Positions 1 to 5,332 of a stretch of 6,103 nt of DNA are shown in pieces. Source of the DNA: Pseudomonadota bacterium (GTDB taxonomy: Bacteria > Pseudomonadota > Alphaproteobacteria > UBA8366 > GCA-2717185); assembly GCA_027619655.1 (NCBI GenBank), contig JAQCHR010000246.1, positions 1 through 6,103 on the forward strand, read 5' to 3'. The notes under the pieces were generated by a model, which saw nothing but the letters and a program-made list of their open reading frames with translations, was not told the DNA's origin and made no database searches. Position numbers and translations under genes: made by a program. The stretch's first letter is position 1, and every line of letters begins with the position of its first letter.

Positions 1-4
1 GGTC

Positions 5-271
5 ATGAATCGTCTCGAAATTGTGGCACACTTGTTGCGCGAGATGGCCGAGGAAATGCCGGTTTTGCTGCGCGCCTTGCCGGATGACGGGCTTTGGCAG
101 GCCATGGCTTCGGGCTTGCTGGCCGACGAGGAACCCGACGTGCTGGCGGCAAGAATTGCCGAAGACAATACTCTGTTTGCCGGGGCGCCGGACTGGCGGG
201 AGGTCTATGGCGAAATACGGGCGATGGTCAATGAATGGCCTGCCGGGTCAGTGTCGTCCGCTGTTGTTTGA
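5..271 (+). CDS. Unrecognised small acidic protein, possibly 5'-truncated by the window edge
   Basis: I do not recognise this 88-residue protein. It is rich in Leu, Ala, Glu and Asp, has no membrane segment or signal peptide, and looks largely helical, for example the amphipathic stretch EIVAHLLREMAEEMPVLLRAL near residues 5-25. Tryptophans at about 31, 64 and 78 suggest a folded soluble core. The reading frame is still open at the left edge and only four bases precede the ATG, so no ribosome binding site can be judged and the true start may lie outside. It ends 33 bases before the stop of the convergent transporter gene. I see no clear terminator in that gap. Codon use is similar to the neighbouring genes, which favours a real gene. 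Function unknown. Confidence 0.5.
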   Translation: MNRLEIVAHLLREMAEEMPVLLRALPDDGLWQAMASGLLADEEPDVLAARIAEDNTLFAGAPDWREVYGEIRAMVNEWPAGSVSSAVV

Positions 272-304
272 AGTGACCGGCTTCCGATAGGGACCGATAT
301 CGCA

Positions 305-1825
305 TCAGTCCGACTGCACGGGCCGTTTCAGCAGGAATATGAATGGGATAACGGCGGCCGCGACGGCGGAAAACAGGTAAAAGGCGTTGGTATAGCCGAT
401 CATCGCTGCCTGCCGCTGGACCTCGTCGCCGATCCGGGACAGGCTGCTCAGGCCGTCCAGGCTCCAGGCGCCCGCGATGCCGGGGTACTGGAAGACCTCG
501 TTGAAGGGCGAAACATGCTCCGAGATGACAGCGTAGTTGACGCTGGAATAATGGACGACGGCGCCAACGCAAATCGAGATGAAAATCGCGCTGCCCAGAT
601 TGCGGATCAGGTGAAAAACGGCCGTCGCTTCGCCCATCTGCCGGGGCTGCAGCGTCGCGAATGTCAGGACGGTCAGGGGCACCCACAGAAAACTGTTACC
701 GAACCCCTGGAAGGCGCTGGTCCACATCGCGTTCCAGATCGTGACGTCCAGGTCGTATTGCGCCATCAGCAGCCCGCTGAGAGCCTGGCTTCCGAATCCG
801 ATGGTGAGGCCGATGCGCGGATCGATCCGGCCCATCGCGACGACCGTGAAATTGCCGATGATGCTGCCGATCCCGCGCGAGGCCAGCACGATGCCGACAA
901 CCGAGTCGGGAACGCTGCGCAAATCCTGCAGCAACGGCGGAATCAGGATCATCGGCACAAAGGAAAGGGCGCCGAAGGCGAAGGCGAAACACAGTCCCAG
1001 CGCGAAATTCCGGTCCAGCAGCAATTGCGGGGGCAGGAAGGGTTTGTCGGTGGTCAGGGTGTGGACGACGAAAACATACAGTCCGAAAGCGGCGATTGAC
1101 GCTTCCAGGATAATTTCCAGCGAGTCGAACCAGTACAGCCGGTCACCCCGGTCCATGATGAGCTGGAAGGCGGCAATGGCGATGGACAGCGCTAGAAACC
1201 CGGTCCAGTCCAGCCGCGTGCCCAGGTTGCGCCGGTTGTCGGTAATGAAGACGTAGACCAGGAAGATTGCCAGCATGCAGATAGGGGCCGTCATGAAAAA
1301 GACCCAGCGCCAGGTGTATTCCTCCGCAACAAAGCCGCCGATCGTCGGGCCGATCACAGGGCCGCAGACGACCCCCAGGCCCCAGATCGCCGTTGCCAGC
1401 CCGTGCTGGCTGCGCGGAAAGGTGTTCAGGATGATGGCCTGGGACAGGGGCACAATAGGCGCGCCGAGAACCCCCTGGGCAATGCGGAATGCGATGAGGG
1501 ATTCCAGCGTCGTGGCGGTGCCGGACAGCACCGAGGCTATGGAAAACCCGGTAACGCAGTACAGCATGATGGCCCGGCGACCGAAACGGTTGGCCAGCCA
1601 GCCGGACATGGGCGTCATCACGGCGGTTGCCATCAGGTTGAAGGTGACCGACCAGGCGATCTGGTCCTGGGTGGCGGAGAGCGACCCCTGCATCTGCGGC
1701 AGCACGACATAGGAGTTGGTCGTCGTCATGGCGAACAGCAGCGTCGACAGCGTGACGGTGCCCAGAATCAGATATCGGCGCGAATCCGCCGTTTCGGCGC
1801 CGGGATCCGCGGTCGCCGCCGTCAT
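305..1825 (-). CDS. DHA2-family (EmrB/QacA-like) major facilitator drug/proton antiporter
   Basis: Inner-membrane transporter of 506 residues, the usual length for 14-helix DHA2 exporters, which expel drugs or other amphiphiles in exchange for protons. Hydrophobic segments run through the whole chain. Motif A is GWLANRFGRR at 75-84, in the loop between helices 2 and 3. The motif B arginine is R114 in FRIAQGVLG. Motif C is GPVIGPTIGG at about 155-164, followed by the EmrB-like TWRWVFF at 171-177. RNLGSAIF at 408-415 and a long polar loop at about 427-475 before the last helix also fit EmrB relatives. The first helix reads MTTTNSYVVLP (33-43), where EmrB-type proteins usually have an Asp in LDxTIxNVALP; here the aspartate is Thr. 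No HlyD/EmrA membrane-fusion gene and no TetR or MarR regulator is adjacent. The ATG at 1825 lacks a strong Shine-Dalgarno. The substrate cannot be told from sequence. Confidence 0.93.
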   Translation of the reverse strand: MTAATADPGAETADSRRYLILGTVTLSTLLFAMTTTNSYVVLPQMQGSLSATQDQIAWSVTFNLMATAVMTPMSGWLANRFGRRAIMLYCVTGFSIASVLSGTATTLESLIAFRIAQGVLGAPIVPLSQAIILNTFPRSQHGLATAIWGLGVVCGPVIGPTIGGFVAEEYTWRWVFFMTAPICMLAIFLVYVFITDNRRNLGTRLDWTGFLALSIAIAAFQLIMDRGDRLYWFDSLEIILEASIAAFGLYVFVVHTLTTDKPFLPPQLLLDRNFALGLCFAFAFGALSFVPMILIPPLLQDLRSVPDSVVGIVLASRGIGSIIGNFTVVAMGRIDPRIGLTIGFGSQALSGLLMAQYDLDVTIWNAMWTSAFQGFGNSFLWVPLTVLTFATLQPRQMGEATAVFHLIRNLGSAIFISICVGAVVHYSSVNYAVISEHVSPFNEVFQYPGIAGAWSLDGLSSLSRIGDEVQRQAAMIGYTNAFYLFSAVAAAVIPFIFLLKRPVQSD

Positions 1826-1922
1826 GACGTTGCCGCTTTTCCCGGAAAGCCGGTCAATGGTCGAGGGCGGCGTGTGGCTCGCGGGCCACTTGCTGCCAAT
1901 TTAGGAAAATATGACACACGCG

Positions 1923-1950
1923 ACTATAACCCAGTTCGTGGCGCTGTCAC
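1923..1950 (-). promoter_or_regulatory. Candidate sigma-70 promoter of the DHA2 transporter
   Basis: Read on the minus strand, GTGACA (1950-1945) resembles the -35 consensus at 5 of 6 bases. A 16-base spacer follows, then TATAGT (1928-1923), which is 5 of 6 to TATAAT. Transcription would start near 1916, giving a leader of about 90 bases before the ATG at 1825. It is the best promoter-like pair I found upstream of this gene, but no start site is known. Confidence 0.42.
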
Positions 1951-2072
1951 GATTGCGCCGGTATCGGAAATTTTAGCCGAATGGGCTTGCTCACGCATCT
2001 TGGGCACATAACTTAACTTGTGGAACGTTGACACGGCGACGGAGTTTGTCAGGCGCAAACCGGGCTGGAAAT

Positions 2073-2102
2073 GGATGCGAGCATCCCAATTCTGAGAGAA
2101 TT
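2073..2102. repeat. Two adjacent short palindromes, possible operator
   Basis: GGATGC-GA-GCATCC (2073-2086) is a perfect inverted repeat with 6-bp arms and a 2-bp centre. One base later, AATTCT-GAG-AGAATT (2088-2102) is another with 6-bp arms and a 3-bp centre, flanked by CCC and, after a two-base offset, GGG. Spacers this short suit protein binding to DNA better than RNA hairpins. About one such repeat is expected by chance in a region of this size, so only the side-by-side pair is suggestive. No regulator gene is nearby to match it. Confidence 0.3.
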
Positions 2103-2198
2103 CAGGGGAATACGGCTTGCGTCCCCATTTCCCGCAAAGGTAGACTGTGGCTCAGATTATGAACGTTCTACTCCCGGCCGGTACGTTATGCAGGACGT

Positions 2199-2234
2199 CA
2201 GGGCAGCAATGCCTGCGCCTGGCAGATTTTTTTT
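2199..2234 (+). promoter_or_regulatory. Leader with mutually exclusive small hairpins and a T8 run, possible attenuator
   Basis: CAGGGCA (2199-2205) can pair with TGCCTG (2210-2215) around a GCAA tetraloop, with one bulged G. Alternatively CTGC (2213-2216) can pair with GCAG (2222-2225), one base ahead of eight T residues (2227-2234). The two structures share bases 2213-2215, so only one can form. The second resembles a weak intrinsic terminator about 50 bases before the molybdenum hydroxylase start. The stems are short, so this is only a possibility. Confidence 0.22.
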
Positions 2235-2270
2235 CGTGATCGCGCCGATGAGGCGAGGTTACTTCTTTTG

Positions 2271-2275
2271 AAGGA
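2271..2275 (+). promoter_or_regulatory. Ribosome binding site of the molybdenum hydroxylase gene
   Basis: AAGGA lies 9 bases before the ATG at 2285. This supports that ATG as the start, and the encoded N-terminus matches where family members normally begin. Confidence 0.7.
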
Positions 2276-2284
2276 AAAGCAAAC

Positions 2285-4567
2285 ATGAACGAGATCAAGA
2301 AGCCGTACAAGTCGATTGGCCACGACCATATTCGCCCGGACGGCATTCCGAAAGTGACCGGCACCGCCAAATACAGCAATGACTACACCCTGCCGGGAAC
2401 CCTGTATGGCAAGATCCTGCGCAGCCCGCACGCGCATGCGCGGATCAAGTCGATCGATACATCGGCAGCCGAAGCATTGCCGGGCGTGAAGGCGGTCATG
2501 ACGGCGCAGGATTTCCCGGAGCAGAAGTTCGATTACATCGGCCCGGAACGCGTCGCGGTCAATTTCTGGCACGTGACCCGGAACATCATGGCGCGCGAAA
2601 AGGTGCTGTATGAAGGTCATGCGGTCGCGGCTGTTTCCGCGATCGACGCCTCTACGGCTGCTGCTGCCTGCAAGCTGATCAAGGTCGATTACGAAGTTCT
2701 GCCACACGCCATCGACGTCGATTTCGCGATGCAGGAAGATGCGCCGCTTCTGTTCGAGGACATGATCACGCGCGGTATCGAACCGGCGCCGACAAAGCCG
2801 TCGAATGTTTCGAAGAAGCTCGAATTCTCGCTGGGCGATGTCGAAGCCGGCTTCAAGGACGCGGATATTATCGTCGAGAAGGACTTCAAGACAGCGGCCG
2901 TTCACCAGGGCTATATCGAACCGCATTCCTGCCTGGCCCGCTACGATGCCGATGGCCAGGGTGAAATCTGGAGTTCCAGCCAGGGCCACTTCGTAGTTCG
3001 CGGCCTGACCGCCAAGATCGTCGGCATGAAGCTGGCGGACCTGAAGGTCAACCCGGCGGAAATCGGCGGCGGATTCGGCGGCAAGACCGTCGTCTACGTT
3101 GAACCGGTGGCGATGGCGCTGTCCAAGAAATCCGGGCATCCGGTGCGGATTGTCATGTCGCGCGACGAAATCTTCAAGGCGACGGGCCCGACCTCAGGCA
3201 CGTCCATGTCGATCAAAATGGGCATCAAGAAGGACGGGACGATCACGGCCGGTCAGGGTGTATTCCGGTTCCAGGCCGGCGCTTTCCCGGGTTCGCCGGT
3301 GATGAACGGCTGCCTGTGCGCATTCGCACCCTACAATATCGCGAACCAGCATGCGGTCGGCTTCGACGTCGTCTGCAACCGGCCGAAGGCGGCGGCGTAT
3401 CGCGCGCCGGGCTCGCCGATGGCGGCCTTCGCGGTCGAAAGCGTCATCGATATCCTGGCCAAGAAGATCGGCATGGATCCGCTGGAACTGCGCATGAAGA
3501 ACGCGGCGCATATCGGTACGGCAAATATCGCCGGGCCGAAGCTTGCGCATGAGGGCTATGCGGAAACGCTACAGGCCTGCATGGATCATCCGGGCTACAA
3601 GGCGAAACTCGGGCCAAATCAGGGCCGTGGCGTCGCCTCCGGTTACTGGTTCAACGGCGCCGGTGAATCGGGCGCAACGGTCTTCGTCAACACCGATGGT
3701 ACGGCTACGGTTGCAACCGGTAGCGTGGATGTCGGCGGCTCGCGCCAGTCCATGGCGGCGATGGCAGCGGAAACGCTCGGCATCGACTACAGCCAGGTCC
3801 GGGCCACGGTCAACGATACGACCTCGGTTCCCTATACCCATGTGACGGGCGGCTCGCGCGTTACCTTCGCGACCGGCCTGGCCGTTATCCAGGCCTGCGA
3901 CAAGGTGATCGACGAGCTGCGCGCCCGCGCGGCGATGATCTGGGATGTCGATGTCGAAGGCGTCATATGGGAAGAAGGCAAGGCGAAGCCCGCCAGCCAC
4001 AATGTCGGCGATTTCGAACCGTTGTCCTACGGTGAAATCGCGGCCAAGGCCGGTGCGACCGGCGGCCCGATCGGCGCCAGCGGTGCGGTGAATGCCGGGG
4101 GCCAGGCGCCCGGGTTCGCCACCCAGTTTTGCGATGTCGAAGTCGACCCGGAAACCGGCAAGGTCACGATCCTGCGCTTTGTTGCAGCTCAGGATGTCGG
4201 CACGGCGATTTCCCCGGCTTATGTTGAGGGGCAGATCCAGGGCGGTGTCGTTCAGGGCATCGGCTGGGCGCTGAACGAAGAGTATATCTACGACGACAAG
4301 GGCCGTCTCTCGAATGCCGGCTTCCTCGACTACCGTATCCCGGTGGCGTCCGATCTGCCGATGGCGATCGAACCGATTCTGGTCGAGGTGCCGAACCCGA
4401 ACCATCCGTTCGGCGTCAAGGGCGTCGGTGAAGTCTGCATCTGCCCGCCGATGGCTGCGATCGCGAACGCGATCGCGAATGCGGTGGGCCGGCGCATGAC
4501 CGAACTGCCCATGTCGCCGCCGAAACTTCTCGACGCGCTCGATAACCGCGCCGAAGCGGAGCTTTAG
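2285..4567 (+). CDS. Xanthine-oxidase-family molybdenum hydroxylase, molybdopterin-binding large subunit
   Basis: A 760-residue catalytic subunit of the xanthine oxidase / CO dehydrogenase / 4-hydroxybenzoyl-CoA reductase superfamily, normal in length for a stand-alone large subunit with no fused Fe-S or FAD domain. The N-terminal hammerhead-like domain starts at about 15-150 (RPDGIPKVTGTAKYSNDY). The Moco-binding part shows SSQGHF (231-236; Gln233 is the conserved Moco-contacting Gln), GGGFGGK (261-267), active-site loop AYRAPGSP (371-378), GGSRQSM (484-490), TGGSRVTFATG (521-531) and GVKGVGE (710-716), whose Glu716 is the expected catalytic base. The loop is not the AYRCSFR of true CO dehydrogenase, so it is not CoxL; hydroxylation of an N-heterocycle, aldehyde or aromatic thioester is more likely. 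CxC pairs at 343/345 and 718/720 are unusual. No CoxS- or CoxM-type partner gene is next to it; a MoaD-like gene follows after 4 bases. No Tat signal is seen, so it is probably cytoplasmic. Confidence 0.93.
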   Translation: MNEIKKPYKSIGHDHIRPDGIPKVTGTAKYSNDYTLPGTLYGKILRSPHAHARIKSIDTSAAEALPGVKAVMTAQDFPEQKFDYIGPERVAVNFWHVTRNIMAREKVLYEGHAVAAVSAIDASTAAAACKLIKVDYEVLPHAIDVDFAMQEDAPLLFEDMITRGIEPAPTKPSNVSKKLEFSLGDVEAGFKDADIIVEKDFKTAAVHQGYIEPHSCLARYDADGQGEIWSSSQGHFVVRGLTAKIVGMKLADLKVNPAEIGGGFGGKTVVYVEPVAMALSKKSGHPVRIVMSRDEIFKATGPTSGTSMSIKMGIKKDGTITAGQGVFRFQAGAFPGSPVMNGCLCAFAPYNIANQHAVGFDVVCNRPKAAAYRAPGSPMAAFAVESVIDILAKKIGMDPLELRMKNAAHIGTANIAGPKLAHEGYAETLQACMDHPGYKAKLGPNQGRGVASGYWFNGAGESGATVFVNTDGTATVATGSVDVGGSRQSMAAMAAETLGIDYSQVRATVNDTTSVPYTHVTGGSRVTFATGLAVIQACDKVIDELRARAAMIWDVDVEGVIWEEGKAKPASHNVGDFEPLSYGEIAAKAGATGGPIGASGAVNAGGQAPGFATQFCDVEVDPETGKVTILRFVAAQDVGTAISPAYVEGQIQGGVVQGIGWALNEEYIYDDKGRLSNAGFLDYRIPVASDLPMAIEPILVEVPNPNHPFGVKGVGEVCICPPMAAIANAIANAVGRRMTELPMSPPKLLDALDNRAEAEL

Positions 4568-4571
4568 GATC

Positions 4572-4838
4572 ATGGCTGCGCCCGTTCGCGTTCATATCGT
4601 ATTCTCGGACGGGTTCAGTCACCAGTACACCAATGGCGAAAAGGAATTCGACCTGCAGGTCAAGAATTTCCGGGGCATCATAAAACAGCTTGATGACCGA
4701 TTCCCGGGGCTCGGCACGCATCTCGAAGAAGAGACCTCGGTCGCCATCGATGGCCAGATCCACGAGAATACGGCCTATTTCCAGTCGATACGCGATGGCA
4801 GTGAAATCTTCTTCATTCCCAAGCTGGAAGGCGGCTGA
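4572..4838 (+). CDS. MoaD/ThiS-family ubiquitin-like sulfur carrier protein
   Basis: An 88-residue protein with the pattern of the beta-grasp sulfur carriers: beta strands at the N-terminus (VRVHIVFSDG, 5-14), a helix with NFRGIIKQLDDRFPGLG (32-48, compare the usual LLxxLxxRFPGL of MoaD), VAIDGQ (57-62), then DGSEIFFIPKLEGG to the end (75-88). The C-terminal Gly-Gly is where MoaD and ThiS are adenylated and thiocarboxylated by an E1-like enzyme, so the protein is probably functional. MoaD gives sulfur to molybdopterin synthase; ThiS to thiazole synthesis. It sits 4 bases after the molybdenum hydroxylase stop, with GGAG (4558-4561) inside that gene as Shine-Dalgarno 10 bases before the ATG, so translational coupling is likely. 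No MoaE or MoeB gene is adjacent. A dedicated role in Moco supply or sulfuration of the enzyme is inferred; a role in another sulfur pathway is possible. Confidence 0.85.
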   Translation: MAAPVRVHIVFSDGFSHQYTNGEKEFDLQVKNFRGIIKQLDDRFPGLGTHLEEETSVAIDGQIHENTAYFQSIRDGSEIFFIPKLEGG

Positions 4839-4864
4839 AACCCCTTAAAGAAAATCGCTAAACG

Positions 4865-4907
4865 GCGGCTGCCCGCGCACCGGAACGGTGTGCCGGCGGC
4901 CGCTTTT
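4865..4907 (+). terminator. Strong intrinsic terminator after the MoaD-like gene
   Basis: An 18-position stem (4865-4882 with 4886-4903) closes on a GAA loop, with one C-C mismatch and two G-T wobbles, and TTTT follows at 4904-4907. It begins 26 bases after the stop codon and marks the end of the hydroxylase and MoaD-like two-gene unit. Confidence 0.8.
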
Positions 4908-4940
4908 CATTTCTGTATCGGCGCTGCCCGGCAGGAGACG

Positions 4941-5147
4941 TCACGGCGCCTGGATGGGCCTGCCGTCGGAATTGCCGATGTCGTTGTGGCAATAGGCTCC
5001 CTGCCCGGATTCGCGTCTATTGAGCGCCAGGCGAATCTCGGAAATAGCTTCTTCGAAGGTCGCGGATGCGATGGGCGGCGGGTGGCCGAAGCGATGCTCG
5101 TATTTCGTCCATAACCGGTCGATTACGGTCTGCTGCAAAAGGCTCAT
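4941..5147 (-). CDS. Unrecognised 68-residue protein
   Basis: I do not recognise this small protein. It begins MSLLQQTVIDRLWTKYEHRFG, continues with a probable helix FEEAISEIRLALNRRESG (about 31-48) and ends in a polar, probably disordered tail. It has no membrane segment and no Cys pair. The ATG at 5147 is chosen because AGGAG (minus strand, 5160-5156) lies 8 bases upstream, an excellent spacing; an in-frame GTG at 5156 overlaps that site and is unlikely to be used. It reads away from hsp20, with a candidate promoter at 5243-5271 whose -35 box CTTGAA is of heat-shock type. This suggests, but does not show, co-induction with hsp20. It converges on the MoaD-like gene. Function unknown. Confidence 0.6.
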   Translation of the reverse strand: MSLLQQTVIDRLWTKYEHRFGHPPPIASATFEEAISEIRLALNRRESGQGAYCHNDIGNSDGRPIQAP

Positions 5148-5164
5148 TTGAATCACTCCTACAC

Positions 5165-5188
5165 TGACTGCGTCCAGAAATGACTGCG
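5165..5188. repeat. 8-bp direct repeat TGACTGCG
   Basis: TGACTGCG occurs at 5165-5172 and again at 5181-5188, a 16-bp period, just upstream of the Shine-Dalgarno of the small minus-strand gene. It could be a regulator site in its leader or a chance repeat. Confidence 0.25.
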
Positions 5189-5200
5189 GTGTTTCATCGG

Positions 5201-5235
5201 ATCAGCAGGGGGCTCAACTGGCTCCCGCCGCTGAT
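5201..5235 (-). repeat. Inverted repeat at the predicted 5' end of the small-gene transcript
   Basis: Arms 5201-5212 and 5224-5235 pair at 10 of 12 positions strictly (ATCAGC with GCTGAT is perfect), around an 11-base loop. A transcript from the candidate minus promoter (5243-5271) would start near 5236, so this would be a stem-loop at the very 5' end of that mRNA, where such structures often protect against decay. It has no T run, so a terminator is unlikely. Confidence 0.45.
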
Positions 5236-5242
5236 GGCACGC

Positions 5243-5271
5243 AATATAATTTCTGCTCGGGCGTCTTCAAG
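5243..5271 (-). promoter_or_regulatory. Candidate heat-shock-type promoter of the small minus-strand gene
   Basis: On the minus strand CTTGAA (5271-5266) is followed after 17 bases by TATATT (5248-5243). CTTGAA is the sigma-32 -35 core; the alternative reading TTGAAG, 16 bases, TATATT also suits a housekeeping sigma factor. The start would be near 5236, about 90 bases before the ATG at 5147. The AT-rich -10 stands out from its GC-rich surroundings. Confidence 0.45.
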
Positions 5272-5314
5272 AGGCGCAAAAATTTTTCGATTTTCCTCTT
5301 GAAGGCGTTTTTTT
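5261..5314 (+). terminator. Inverted repeat with T7 tail: terminator-like, also carries two outward CTTGAA boxes
   Basis: CTTCAAGAGG (5265-5274) and CCTCTTGAAG (5295-5304) are perfect 10-bp arms. The outer GCGT sequences on both sides add four more pairs with two wobbles, and AAAA (5278-5281) can pair with TTTT (5291-5294) inside. Seven T residues (5308-5314) follow. It could stop transcripts coming from the left before hsp20. The same arms place CTTGAA on each strand pointing outward, so the palindrome may instead be a divergent promoter core or operator. Both readings fit the sequence. Confidence 0.5.
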
Positions 5315-5326
5315 GCCTTCCAACCT
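5298..5326 (+). promoter_or_regulatory. hsp20: Possible heat-shock (RpoH-type) promoter of hsp20
   Basis: CTTGAA (5298-5303) matches the sigma-32 -35 core. A start about 35 bases downstream would be near 5333, exactly where the structured hsp20 leader begins. The -10 is poor: 14 bases on is TTCCAACC, only a partial match to CCCCATnT, and 17 bases on is CAACCT. Supported mainly by position and by the heat-shock gene downstream. Confidence 0.33.
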
Positions 5327-5332
5327 GTTGCC

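Larger units (their letters stand above)
1826..2284. other. 459-bp divergent intergenic region, no convincing gene
   Basis: This stretch separates the divergent transporter and molybdenum hydroxylase genes. It is visibly richer in A and T than the flanking genes. I see no credible coding sequence: the short open frames here have no ribosome binding site and no protein-like composition. It holds a candidate minus-strand promoter (1923-1950), a 5-bp inverted repeat in the transporter leader (1874-1889, arms GTGGC/GCCAC), two adjacent palindromes (2073-2102) and a leader with alternative hairpins and a T8 run (2199-2234). No convincing plus-strand promoter was found; TTGCGT (2117-2122) with TAGACT (2141-2146), spacer 18, is the weak best candidate. 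Confidence 0.7.

Noticed and set aside
515..1099. 194-residue plus-strand open frame opposite the transporter
   Set aside because: Very polar, Gln/Arg/Asp-rich shadow of membrane-segment codons.
2028..2033. Perfect TTGACA as a -35 box for the hydroxylase gene
   Set aside because: The bases 16-18 downstream (AGGCGC region) do not resemble a -10, so it is not supported as a promoter.
2149..2190. ModE-like molybdate operator (CGTTAT at 2184-2189 and nearby ATTATGAACG)
   Set aside because: The two halves do not form the inverted repeat expected for ModE.
2071..2271. 66-residue plus-strand open frame in the intergenic region
   Set aside because: No ribosome binding site, composition unlike the neighbouring proteins, and it runs through the palindromes and the T8 tract into the next gene's ribosome binding site.
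2198..3139. 313-residue open frame antisense to the 5' half of the hydroxylase gene
   Set aside because: Same kind of high-GC shadow; no recognisable domain.
4457..4480. 12-bp tandem repeat (GCGATCGCGAAC / GCGATCGCGAAT) inside the hydroxylase gene
   Set aside because: It encodes Ala-Ile-Ala-Asn twice in a C-terminal segment that is normally AIANAI-like in the family, so it is an ordinary conserved motif.
2285..4567. Naming the large subunit coxL
   Set aside because: The active-site loop lacks the AYRCSFR cysteine and no coxS or coxM genes are adjacent.
3569..4573. 334-residue open frame antisense to the hydroxylase gene
   Set aside because: Arg- and Asp-rich shadow of a GC-rich gene whose sense product has all the family motifs.
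5148..5156. In-frame GTG start at 5156 for the small minus-strand gene
   Set aside because: It overlaps the AGGAG ribosome binding site, which is ideally spaced for the ATG at 5147 instead.
5235..5241. TGGCACG as the -24 element of a sigma-54 promoter
   Set aside because: The TTGC of the -12 element is missing at the required distance.
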